A stretch of DNA of 64,000 bases from Pyxicephalus adspersus (taxonomy: Eukaryota > Chordata > Amphibia > Anura > Pyxicephalidae). Positions 1-9,229 of this stretch are shown here, in pieces; within the stretch, counting starts at the first letter, position 1; every line of letters starts with the position of its first letter. The stretch is taken from the NCBI RefSeq assembly GCF_032062135.1, contig NC_092862.1:65283608-65347607 (forward strand), given 5' to 3'. The notes under the pieces are model-generated. The model ran no database searches. It saw only the letters and a list, made by a program, of their open reading frames with translations, and was not told the origin of the DNA. The translations under genes and the position numbers were made by a program.

Positions 1-186
1 CCAGCGAGGAGAGGAGACACACGCTGCAGCCAGCGAGGAGAGGAGACACACGCAGGATCGGGTTTCGGGTGAATATCTTATTTTAATTATTTTATAACAC
101 GGTTTTTGTCGTATAAGACGCACCAAATTTCCCCCCCCCAGTTTTGGGGAAGAAAAAAGGCGTCTTATATGGCAAAAAATACGGTA
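1..186. mobile_element. Non-autonomous TA-flanked DNA element (MITE), cut by the window start
   Basis: The right end reads GGCAAAAAATACGG followed by TA. An inverted partner occurs inside at about 107-126 (CGGTTTTTGTCGTATAAGAC). At 1-55 a unit of about 30 bp (CAGCCAGCGAGGAGAGGAGA, then CACACG) is present twice in tandem and is followed by CAGGATC. The same arrangement, a doubled GCAGCCAGC unit followed by CGCAGGATC, occurs in the complete element at 34838-35635, so the two belong to related families. The TA flank suggests Tc1/mariner-type mobilisation, which is inference. The left end lies outside the window. Confidence 0.6.
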
Positions 187-355
187 TATGTGTATTTGTA
201 TATATACTTGTTCCTACTTTATGCCTTATGGTTTTGGTAATATGTTGCTAATGCTCCTGTATGCTGTGTTCTTGTCCATGTTGTTTTTGTTTTGTTTCTT
301 TTGTTGTATTTGTAAAAAATTTTTTCAATAAAAACTCAGTTTCATAAAAAAAAAA
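187..355 (+). mobile_element. 3' tail of a LINE-like retroposon
   Basis: A T/G-rich stretch without an ORF ends in a polyadenylation signal AATAAA (327-332) and a 10-base A run (346-355). It then joins the integrase region of the Gypsy element directly. That is the form of a 5'-truncated non-LTR retroposon inserted in + orientation. No ORF2 sequence survives, so the clade is unknown, and no target-site duplication could be identified. Confidence 0.45.
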
Positions 356-738
356 GTGACACAATCCTGAACCTCAGGGACCGAAGACCTAACAGGGCAA
401 TTTGGGAGCTAGGTGGAATGAAACCCATAATTAGCAAAAAACAGACCGGTGGCTGAGTGGATAGCATTTGTATATGCAAACTCTGCCATGGGCAGCAGGG
501 AGGCCCAGTTGTCCTGAGATGCAGCTGAAAAACAGCCAAGATATTGTTCCAAAGTTTAATTGGTTCTCTCGGTTTGAACATTACTCTGGGGATGATAGCC
601 AGAGGACAAAGAAGTTTCATACAAAGCTTCTTGCAGAGCTCTTGCCAGAACTTAGAAGTGAATTGCACTCCTTTATCTGATACAATGTAGTCCAGAATCA
701 ATGGAGTCTGACTATATCTCTTAGGAATGCTTGAGCAG
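356..738 (-). pseudogene. Gypsy integrase core, part distal to the mariner insertion
   Basis: The motif IVSDKGVQFTSKFWQELC (about 625-680) is the second catalytic Asp block of the retroviral-type DDE integrase. The third block (YHPQSN...TER) follows near 555-600 in a shifted frame. The stretch is out of frame in at least two places and stops where the LINE poly-A begins. It was contiguous with 1922 onward before the mariner inserted. Confidence 0.8.
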
Positions 739-884
739 TACAAGGGGGTGCTGAGTTCCTGGCTTTGCCCCCTTCCAGATAAAATAGTAAGTTTTGGGGC
801 ATATGACCTAATATCTTAGTATGTAACTGTGCAAATATCAGGCCTTTGCGATTCTTAAAACTGTTTTTTTTTTAATGAAAAACT

Positions 885-1850
885 GTGATGGCAGAGGCAC
901 AAGCAAGTTTCACGTCGTTGGAGTTACGGGCTGTCATGAAGTTTTTGTTTCTCCAGGGAATGTCAGCAAAGGACATTCACACTGAGATGTCACAAAGACT
1001 GGAGGAAAAGTGTCCTTCCTACAGCACTGTCAAAACCTGGCTATCTCGTTTCAAGACTGGGCATTTCACCGCTAAAGCCCCCCAGTGGGCGCCCCCCAAC
1101 CTCAACTGACCCGGCAACCTGCGATGCTGTCCATGAGCTAAATATTGAGGACCGGCGCATATCCACAAAAAAGATAGCCCAGACACTTGACATCTCACAG
1201 GAGCCTGTTGGGTTTGTTATCACCACTATCCTAGACATGCGCAAGCTTTCAGCGAAGTGGGTGCCAAAATGTTTGAACAGTGGTCAAATATCCGCAAAAA
1301 AGGTTGCCCAGACACTTGACATCTCACGGGAGCCCGTTGGGTTTGTTATCACCACTACTCTAGACATGCGCAAGCTTTCAGTGAAGTGGGTGCCGAAATA
1401 TTTAAACAGTGATCAGGGGACAAAGAGGGTATTCTGTTGGTGGACTACCTACTTCAGGGCTCTAGTTATCACAGTATTATGCTAACCTCCTGGACCAGTT
1501 GAAGGAGGAAATTAGGACGAAAAAAACGTGGAACGTTAACCAAGGGGATTTTTTTTTTTTTTGCAGGACAATGCACCTGCGCATATGTCCATTGTTGTGG
1601 CAACCAAATTGAACACCCTAGGTTTCCAATTGGTCCACCATCCCCCCTACTCACCTGACCTGGCCCCTTCGGACTATTATCTGTTCCCAAATTTGAAGAA
1701 ACACCTGAAGAGGCAACGTTTTGAGGTCAAAGATGCTTCTAAGAGCTGGTTTGCGGCGCAACCAAAGGACTTTTATTTCAGCGGTCTAGAAAAGATGCAA
1801 CTACACTGTACCAAGTGCATCAGTCTCAGGGGTGGGGAATATGTTGAACT
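885..1850 (+). pseudogene. mariner transposase pseudogene
   Basis: The N-terminal helix-turn-helix region (885-1109) contains KDIHTEMSQRLEEKCPSYST and VKTWLSRFKTGHF, the mariner DNA-binding pattern. A middle piece carries the block TLDISREPVGFVITTTLDM twice (see the tandem duplication). The C-terminal part at 1561-1850 has the second catalytic block QDNAPAH and then HHPPYSPDLAPSDYYLFPNL, ending near TKCISLRGGEYVEL. The stretch with the first catalytic Asp (normally in a DETW context) is absent: the sequence jumps near 1425-1435 from the end of the DNA-binding part to the LVDYL region. Frameshifts also occur near 1100 and 1550. It cannot encode an active enzyme. Confidence 0.88.
1159..1416 (+). 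repeat. 129-bp in-frame tandem duplication inside the mariner gene
   Basis: Two adjacent copies (1159-1287 and 1288-1416) both run from ATATCC through CAGACACTTGACATCTCAC and TTGTTATCACCACTA to GAACAGTG/AAACAGTG. The period is 129 bp, exactly 43 codons, and the copies differ at a small number of positions. The duplicated protein segment is the second half of the DNA-binding domain, the part after the linker. Confidence 0.9.
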
Positions 1851-1921
1851 AATGTGTTATTTTATAACTCTTGCTCTCTTCTTTCTGGGCAAAGTCAAGA
1901 ACTTTTCAGCACCCCCTCGTA

Positions 1922-3600
1922 GCTTCCCTCAACTGGAATAAATGGGACATCTTGGTGAGTCTGACAACAATTACGAGTATGGAGTTGTACAATCCCGAAA
2001 GGGGATGTTCCACAATGAAATCCACAGATAACATTCTCCAAGGGCAGAGTGGGTTGGGCAAGGGTCAATATAATCCCCACGGTTTAATGCTCTCACTCTT
2101 GGAACAGGCACAGGTGGCACATGAGGAGACAAAGAACTTACAATCCTGTGGTAGTTTTGGCCTTCAAAAGGTGCGCTGGATTAGGTCCAGAGTCTTGGAC
2201 CTGCCAATACATTATCATAGCAGGCTTCTAGAGCAGCAAGCCAGAGTGTCTTGGGGACAAAAATCTTCCCATCACGCATCCAAGCTCTAGAACAAATGTC
2301 AGGTAAGGGCCTGGATGTCTCAGGTTTGGAGCAGAAGTGAATAATGATTTAAATTGGTCAAAGGCTGATTGGGCCTCAAAGGTCCAGGGGAAGGTGGTGT
2401 GCGGACTTGTGAGCTTTGTCAGGGGGGGCTACAAAATGGTGGAGAACCCCTAATAAATTACCGGAAGAATTTGGGAAATACCAAGAATCGTTATATACCC
2501 TTTCAGTTGGTCTGGACTGGCCATTCCAACACTGCAGATACCATGTCTGCTCAAGGCGATTCCCTGGGTGGAAATAATAAGGCCGAGGAGCTGTATGGTG
2601 TCTTTCTCATATTCGCATATTCAGGTTTGGTATACAGCCCATGAACATGGAGGAGACCTAGGACCTTCTTGACGTAGTTTCTATGTTCTTCCAAGCATAA
2701 GGAAAAGATCAGCATATCGTCAAGGTAGACTACTAGAAACAAATCAAGAAAATCCTGGAAGATGTCATTTACAAAATGTTAAAATGTGGCCGGGCATTGC
2801 AGAGCATGACCACATACTCAAAGTGACCAAAGCGAGTTCTGAACGCTGTCTTTCATTCGTCACCTTCACGGATACTCACTAAATTTTAGGCTCCACGCAA
2901 TTCCAGTTTAGTAAAGACCTTGGCTGACCTTTGTACGAGTTCCATAATGAGTGGAAGTGGATAGCGATTTTTGATAGTGGTCTTGTTAAGGTCTCAGTAG
3001 TCTTGAAATGGTGAAGTGGAGGGTCAGATAAATCTCTTTTTCAGACTTTCTTCAATATAGTCCTTAAGGGTAACAAGTTCAGGTTCTGAGAGCAGATAAA
3101 TACAACCAAATAGAATCTCTGTCCCAGGCAGGAATTCAATTGAACAGTCAAAAATGCGATGAGGGGGGAGAACATCAGCCCCCCTTTTGTCAAAGACATC
3201 CAGGTAATAATAATAAACAGGGGGGGCGAGCCCCTTCTTTTCTGTACCCAAGCACAATAGCGGTTTAGAATTTGGAAAACAGGACTGGTGACAATAACTA
3301 AAAGTAAAAGACACCTCCCCAGTGCCCTGGGTTGATTCACAGGTTGTGGGCCTGCAACCATGGCATTGCCAGGATAATAGGAAAAAGTGGGGAAGGAATC
3401 ACATCAAAACTTAAAAATTGATGGCTGGGTTGGATGGTTGTCAGGAGAGGAGTTGTTTCAAATGTTACCAGTCCAGACCTAATTGGGGATCCATCTGCAA
3501 GTCGTAGAGAGAGCGATTGCTTCTTGTTGCAAAGGGAGTTGCTTAGCAAGGGAGGAATCCAAAAACACTGGAGGGAGCAGTTTGAGTAGCCAGAGGTGAG
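1922..3600 (-). pseudogene. Gypsy pol remnant: protease, reverse transcriptase, RNase H start, integrase zinc finger and first core part
   Basis: Protease-like region at 3337-3549, ending in LAMPWLQAHNL, equivalent to the conserved LGxPWL motif. The expected catalytic DSG seems degraded just upstream of it. The RT N-terminus at about 3024-3200 contains PPHRIFDCSIEFLPGTEILF. The RT active site YLDD lies at about 2716-2727, within VVYLDDMLIFSL. The RT/RNase H linker follows near 2340-2380 (EAQSAFDQFKSLF). At 1960-2150 come a Cys pair (CATCAC) and the start of the integrase core (LSVDFIVE). Several stops and frameshifts are present. The reading continues beyond the mariner insertion at 356-738. 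Confidence 0.8.
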
Positions 3601-3604
3601 GGGG

Positions 3605-4311
3605 TCAACTCACCCTTACCAGCTGGCTGGATGAGCAGTTTTGTATCAGATGACCAGGCGAACCACAATACAAGCACTGATTATACTTGAACTTCCTCTG
3701 GCGTTCTTCTGCAGACAGTGAGGGTTTGGCTAGGCCTAACTGTATAGGTTCCTGACAATTCTCGGTGGCAGGAAGCCGAGTTGGCATGGGAACAGAAGGT
3801 GGAGGTGAATTAGAATACCAGGCGGAGCTCGAAGTCCCCAATTTCTCCATCCTGCGCTCCCATAATCTTCTGTCAGTTTGAGTAGCCAGCCAAATCATTA
3901 AGGGAGTCCGGAATACCCACTCTGGCTTGTTCATCTTTTAGCGACTCTGACAGGCCAAATACGGAAATAGTGCTTTAGAATGGCATCATTCCATTGTGTC
4001 AAAGTTCCATCTGCGAAATATATTCCTCCACTGAAGGTTGCCCTTGTTGAAGGCTGCGGAGGGCTGCTTTAATCTTTCAAAAAGAGCGTAACTGTTACTC
4101 AGGACCTCCCCCTGGAGGAGGGAGATGATGGTGCCCACCTTGGTGTATTCATTTGAAAATGTTCTGGGCTGCAGTGAAAAATACAGCTGGCCTGGAACAG
4201 GCTCCGATCCCAAGAGAACCGGTCAGGGAGCAGAATCTTGTGTTCAGGTACCCCATGAAGAAAGGCTGACTTGGACGTTGGGTTGGCAAAGTGGACAAAG
4301 TCTAGAGGCAT
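3605..4311 (-). pseudogene. Gypsy gag remnant (capsid-like domain plus CCHC zinc knuckle)
   Basis: Two overlapping frames at 3986-4311 carry a capsid-like segment. It includes DRFSWDRSLFQAS and, in the shifted frame, KVGTIISLLQGEVLSNSYAL, the typical Sushi-gag pattern of a sugar-free DGS/FL block followed by VxxIISLLxGxAL. A frame change lies near 4100-4210. Further down, at about 3632-3676, is CLYCGSPGHLIQNC, a perfect CX2CX4HX4C knuckle that in Gag binds RNA. The whole gag is split over at least three frames. It resembles the ancestor of domesticated RTL/PEG10 genes, but nothing here suggests domestication because the frame is broken. Confidence 0.8.
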
Positions 4312-4329
4312 GTGCCTGACTTTGCATGC

Positions 4330-5985
4330 CCTTTTACTAGCATTGTTTCTCTGATGATCACTCTAGAAAATATTAGAAGACTAGCAGAACCTGACCTGAA
4401 TTAAATACTTGGGTGGATGCATATCTACAATATTCTAGCCTGTGCATAAGACTTTGAAGTAAGCTAAAACCATTTTTTTGTTTTGGATTGAAGTTTGTGA
4501 ACATTAAGAACACCTCCCCAGCCACGTTGATTGCCTAAAAGTGGATCCACATGTAAAAAAAAAAATGGTAAAAATTCTGACAAAGCAGGTTATGTATTGC
4601 AGAAGGAGCATGTGCAGGTGTAACATCATTCCTGCCTGGCCAATTGAGATGTCAGAAAAACCTAAACTTGTAAGAGAACCAGGTAAAGATGGTGGTGCCC
4701 ACAATAGTGCAAGGAAAGGTTAGTATACCTAAAAAATTGCCCAAAAGAAAGTAATGGGAAATATCCCAAACTGGAATCCAACAGCAATAAAGACCAACAA
4801 ATGTTCTAGTCCAAAAATTAGATACTGATTTCTACTTAAAACTAAGTAGTAAAACATAAATTTTAAAGCCTTGAGTTACATGAAAGGTACCAATAGATGG
4901 CACAACATACTTCTAGTGTATTAGGGTTGTCCTTTCCAGAGAAGTTGTCAGAATCCCCAAAACACCCTGATCTCTGACCATGGACATAAATCACATCTGT
5001 CCTATCTGGAACAAAGTGTGGCAGGCGCAGCACTATGAGGTGCCTTGTGCGCTGTGGCATTAGAAGAATTATGATTTCTGTTTCTCTTTAGTCTGATCAG
5101 ACTGTCTTTACGTATACAGAATATACTGCACTAATAACCTAGGACAGGTTTTAGCTGGCCAGCTACACAAAGGGCTTCTCCAATCTGGAACAAAACACTG
5201 TAATGCTGGCAGCAAGTAGCTGCAGTATGTTTGTTTTGTAAGCTTGGACAGAAAGGATGTAATTTGTATTTAAAAAGCCTTCATGAGTAGACATCTTTTT
5301 ACTATATGTATAATACTTAATATATGTATAATACTTAATACTATAATGTATAGATACAGTAATTATCCATTTAAAGCTTCAGGCAAGCCTTGTGACCCCC
5401 CCCCCCCAAAAAAAAAAAAAAACAAAAAAAACAGTACTCTAAAAAATAAAGGAATTTGGCCCTATTTTGTTTTCTTTTTAATTTGTTTATGTATTATGCA
5501 CCTGAGATGTGGCATTACACCAGACAGTTTAGTATAGTTTTCTATATATGTGGATAAGTCACACCCGGGTTTTCAATCTTCCAATACAGTGATGGGGAGC
5601 AAATTGACCTTTACCTACATTCAGGCATTTCAATCTGGGTCAGCAGTGTGTCTTTGGCTAGGTATCTATTATAAACATGGCACATAAACCTTGTGGGTTC
5701 CTAAAGCTTTGAGTACACACAGCCACTGTACTGCCAGTATATTGTGCTTGTAAATGTCTTATGTCTCATGTGATAAAGACAAAACAAATAATATTACTAC
5801 TAAATACTTTTACAATTTGCAGGATAGACCTCCAGAGCATGAAACAATGCCTAACATCAAAATATGTACATGCTGTTAGTTAAAACATTTTACCTACCTG
5901 GCATTACTGTCGATGTCTTTCTCAGTGTGATTATAGGATGCAAATCCACTAAATACCTTCTGGGGGAAAAAACAGCTGTCCTATA
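4330..5985. other. Intergenic, no gene seen
   Basis: AT-rich unique-looking sequence with only short random frames. A C run followed by A runs lies at about 5397-5433. A small duplicated piece (TATATGTATAATACTTAATA twice) lies at 5303-5343. I see no exon or recognisable mobile element. Confidence 0.6.
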
Positions 5986-5989
5986 ATTT

Positions 5990-6660
5990 AGTTATTATTT
6001 TTAATATATCTTCTATCTGCGATAGCTGTCTGGCGATCCAGTTTAAGCTTTCCAAATGAGCTTCATCAGTGAATCATCTGAGCAGAGAAAAAGCCATGAG
6101 GCAGCGGCTGAGTCACTCATTCAATCGGAAAGATATCTTTGGGATTTTCTTTAGTGCTTTCTACTTGCTCAAACACATTCCCTAGGAAACAAGAGCTGTG
6201 TTCATCGGTTCTTTTACATAAGAACTTCTCTGGGCAGGCAGTGATCATGGCAACAAACAACTAACTATTGCCAGAAAGGTTAACAGCTCAGTGTTGTACA
6301 ATCCTCTGTATTACAGAGCAGCAGCAAAAAAGGTTAAGGGTTTAATATAATCCCTGGAGCAAACACTTCTATTCAATCAATGGGAATTTTCAGCTCTTTG
6401 GAATGTATTAAATAAACACCTAAAATAGCTTAATCCCCTAAAACAAATGAGGCCAAGGGCTTTTCAACGACATTTTGTGCTTACATTGTTCTGTAATAAG
6501 ATGATGAACCAGCGACAGTTTTGTTGTCACTTTTTGTACTGACCAAAATTGAGCACAGACGGCTAATCATTGCACAAACCAACAGCACTGCATTCAACGG
6601 AACCAATAGAATTACCGCATGCCCAGCAATTGTAGGACCAGGGCTGTATGGAGACAGGAT
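5990..6660. promoter_or_regulatory. Candidate conserved non-coding element
   Basis: About 670 bp, non-repetitive and without microsatellites. It is dense in motif-like words: TGAGTCA (AP-1 type, about 6110), AAATAAACA (forkhead type, about 6410) and several homeobox-like TAAT words. The texture is like vertebrate developmental enhancers. This is a judgement from appearance only; a multi-species alignment would decide it. Confidence 0.25.
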
Positions 6661-6949
6661 GTTCCTTAGGAACTTCTAAATGATGATGCCCTTTTGTACA
6701 AGCTCATATATTTTTATTTATTAAATGATGTAAAAAAAAAAATAAGGTATTATGCTACTGAGAAAGAATGGTGCAATTAAATTTAAGCAAAACAATATTT
6801 ATTACTATTGCTGTCCCTAGTCAATTTTCTTTTCTTTGGCCGATACTGTCTAAATCAATCTTAAACCAAAATAAAGAGCCCCTGAAATCAGAGCTCTTGA
6901 TACGTTTTACAGTTCAATCATTTAGAAAGATTGAAGCCATTGGATTAGC

Positions 6950-7650
6950 ATGACAGCAAGGGAAATAAAGAAGGGCTCAGATCCAGGGAACAAAGTGAAC
7001 TTGGAGGAGGACCACGTGGCTAGGAGAAAAAGAGCGAGCAGGTAGGTAGAGAGATAAATGAGGTGATGGGCGAGGCCTATTAGTGATTGGTGGCGATAAG
7101 AGGTGTGAGAGTGGGGAGATAGGAGAAGGATATATATAAAATAGATTATTGGGGGGAGGTCACATTTAGGAACAGAAGAGTGTCCCACCCTTCAGAGTAG
7201 CATAGTGTGGTTGTGGTTGGGTTCCTCAGGGGACAGTGTATGGATAGGAGTATAAAGTTGTGAGAGTACCAGGAGCGGAGAGAGGTAAAAGCAGGTGGAG
7301 GTGGATTGGTGGTGATGGGATAATCTGCTGGCACCTGATATCGTTCCTGAGTTGGTGGTATATCCGGCTAAGGACCAACATATCAGCGGCTTGCAGATCC
7401 TGAATAAAAGTGTTGGGTTAGTCTTATGGACCTGCAACCTAAGTAGGAGGAAAGCAGGTCAGTTTTGGTTGAAGTATTTACTTGATATTTTGTTGGTATT
7501 ATTGTTTGTTTATTTATTGTTATTTGTATTATGTTAATATATATTGAGATGGAAATTTAAGTAAAATTTTTTGAATAATAAAGTGTCCATTCGGCCATTT
7601 TGAACCATAATGGTTTGTGTTTATTGAAGGGTTTGGGAGGTGGATGGATG
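6950..7650 (+). repeat. Unclassified purine-rich block, possibly retroelement-derived
   Basis: From 6950 to about 7330 the + strand is strongly purine-rich (GGGGAGATAGGAGAAGG and similar), unlike its flanks. A T/G-rich stretch and AATAATAAAG follow at about 7573. That order resembles an element 3' region with a polyadenylation signal. No coding motif is readable on either strand, and no target duplication was found. Confidence 0.3.
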
Positions 7651-8189
7651 TGGGTTACCTGTGTGGGGCATTTTGAACTTCCCTTGTTAGGCTTGTAGAG
7701 GAAGGTTACATAAGGTAAAGTATTACCCCACTACATGTTTTTTTTAAAGCTGCAAATGTGGTTCTTCTTTGGATGTGGCCCAGTTACTTTTCATCTGTTG
7801 TTTGGTACTTGGTGTTTGGTAACCTTATATACTAAAATTCCGATAATTACCACATTTTAAGTTAAAGTAAGACATTTTTGCAAATGGCATGAAAATTGGC
7901 TGAAAACATCTTTTTACTGGCACTGCATTGGTTTTGATTTATTTAAAATGCAATTGCAATCATTCGGCCACAAGAAACCATATAAAATTGTGGGAGGCAA
8001 ATAAAGGCTCAAACATGATAAATAAAGCTAGCAACATTTACATTTATATTAAACCAAAACTATTCAGCCAGAGAAGATAAGCTATCCACTCTAGTAATTA
8101 TACGCAGCAAGAATACTAAAGGTTGCAGCCTGTATTATGCCTAAACTCAAACTTTCATTGTGCATTTATACAAGCTTCTATTTCTAACT

Positions 8190-8450
8190 TGGTTCTAAAT
8201 TATACAGCTTGCCTGGTTTCGCCTGATTTCGATACCTTGCTTTTAATGCATTCTGAATGACCGATCCAAGATGTTTAGCTAATTGGTACACAGTTATCTG
8301 CATGCTTGTTCCACATGTGTGCTTGGGACTACTGACACCAAAAATCAGCTTTACATCCAGGAAATCAGCATTAATTTAATGCATAATTTACATCACTAAT
8401 GTGTTCAGCAATGGCAGCTTACATCATCTCCGAGAACTTACAGTACCGAG
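8190..8450. promoter_or_regulatory. Weak candidate conserved non-coding element
   Basis: Non-repetitive stretch with AT-rich homeodomain-like words, including CATTAATTTAATGCATAATT (about 8369-8388). Only the texture suggests function. Confidence 0.15.
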
Positions 8451-8867
8451 AACTGTGATTGAAGGGAAGTTGGTCAGATGACTTGGACAGGTCATGTCAC
8501 CAGACACTTCTGTCTTTGTTTTTTTCCTATCCATTTAATCCACTCATCCATTTAATAGCACTTCTCAGGCTTTTATATCCTGAAGCCATGACACTGCTAA
8601 GCGCCTACAAAGAACATTGTTGTGCTTTATAAATGTACAGCAACAATACTGCATTAAAGCCATACCTCAACTGTATGAATGTCCTCCTAATAAAAAAAAA
8701 ACAATAAAGTAGCCTATAAGCTATTATTATCCAAACTGAATTAAAAAAAATAGAAAAAAATAGTGTTTCTTTGCGTAGGTCATCCGTTTCATTATGGTAA
8801 CGTAAAAAACAAAGTCTGTATACAACTAGTCAATATGGGTATTTAACCTCCTGAGCGTTACACTGAG

Positions 8868-9220
8868 GTCTAGATTTCTGTACCAAAAGTGATCCACTGT
8901 TTTTCATGAAATTTTTTTTTTAAATTGTAGACCTGTATGTGTGCCATTAGAAAGAATGATTTTTTAGGGGAACAGTGACTTTTAATGGAAGCTCGCCAGT
9001 GTAAAGCTGCCGGAGATGCGTGGCTCCGGCCGCGAGCTTTTTCAGTTGCTGAATAGCGCGACGGCGTACGATTTCGGATCGCGAGCGATCATCCGATTCT
9101 GCTTGATGAATCAGGGGCAATGTGTCCAATAACAACTGTGATTTTCCTTCATTTTGGAGATTTCTTTCTTTCCGCTGTGTGTATCTGGAAACAGGTGGAC
9201 AAACATAAAAACATGGCAAA
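8868..9220. repeat. CpG-rich interspersed repeat, unclassified
   Basis: Starts near CTCCTGAGCGTTACACTGAG and continues into a block at about 9005-9100 that is unusually rich in CpG (GGCCGCGAGC, AGCGCGACGGCGTACG, TCGCGAGCGATC) compared with the CpG-poor surroundings. High CpG in methylated intergenic DNA usually marks a recent insertion. The - strand has a 90-codon open frame over most of it, with no recognisable domain. Confidence 0.4.
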
Positions 9221-9229
9221 GGTTCTACA

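Larger units (their letters stand above)
741..1919 (+). mobile_element. mariner (Tc1/mariner superfamily) element inserted in the Gypsy integrase
   Basis: The left terminus CAAGGGGGTGCTGAGTTC (741) and the right terminus GCACCCCCTCG (ending at 1919) are inverted copies. The similarity extends inward through GGCTTTGCCC and GGGCAAAGTC. Both ends are flanked by TA (739-740 and 1920-1921), the diagnostic mariner target duplication. Removing the element brings the two halves of the Gypsy integrase region together. The element is 1179 bp, close to full mariner length, but its gene is broken by a deletion and a duplication. Confidence 0.9.
356..4320 (-). mobile_element. Decayed Sushi-type Gypsy (Metaviridae) LTR retrotransposon, internal region
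   Basis: Read on the - strand from about 4320 down to 356, the order is gag capsid-like region, CCHC zinc knuckle, retropepsin-like region, reverse transcriptase with YLDD, RNase H start, integrase zinc finger and integrase core. This is the Gypsy order with RT before integrase, and the closest style is the vertebrate Sushi/Mart chromovirus-like group. Stops and frameshifts occur throughout. A mariner element (741-1919) sits inside the integrase. The 3' end is cut by the LINE tail at 355. No LTR was recognised at either end. It is dead as an autonomous element. Confidence 0.85.

Noticed and set aside
3605..4311. Domesticated gag gene (PEG10/RTL type)
   Set aside because: The frame is broken in several places and the pol remnant follows as in an ordinary dead retrotransposon.
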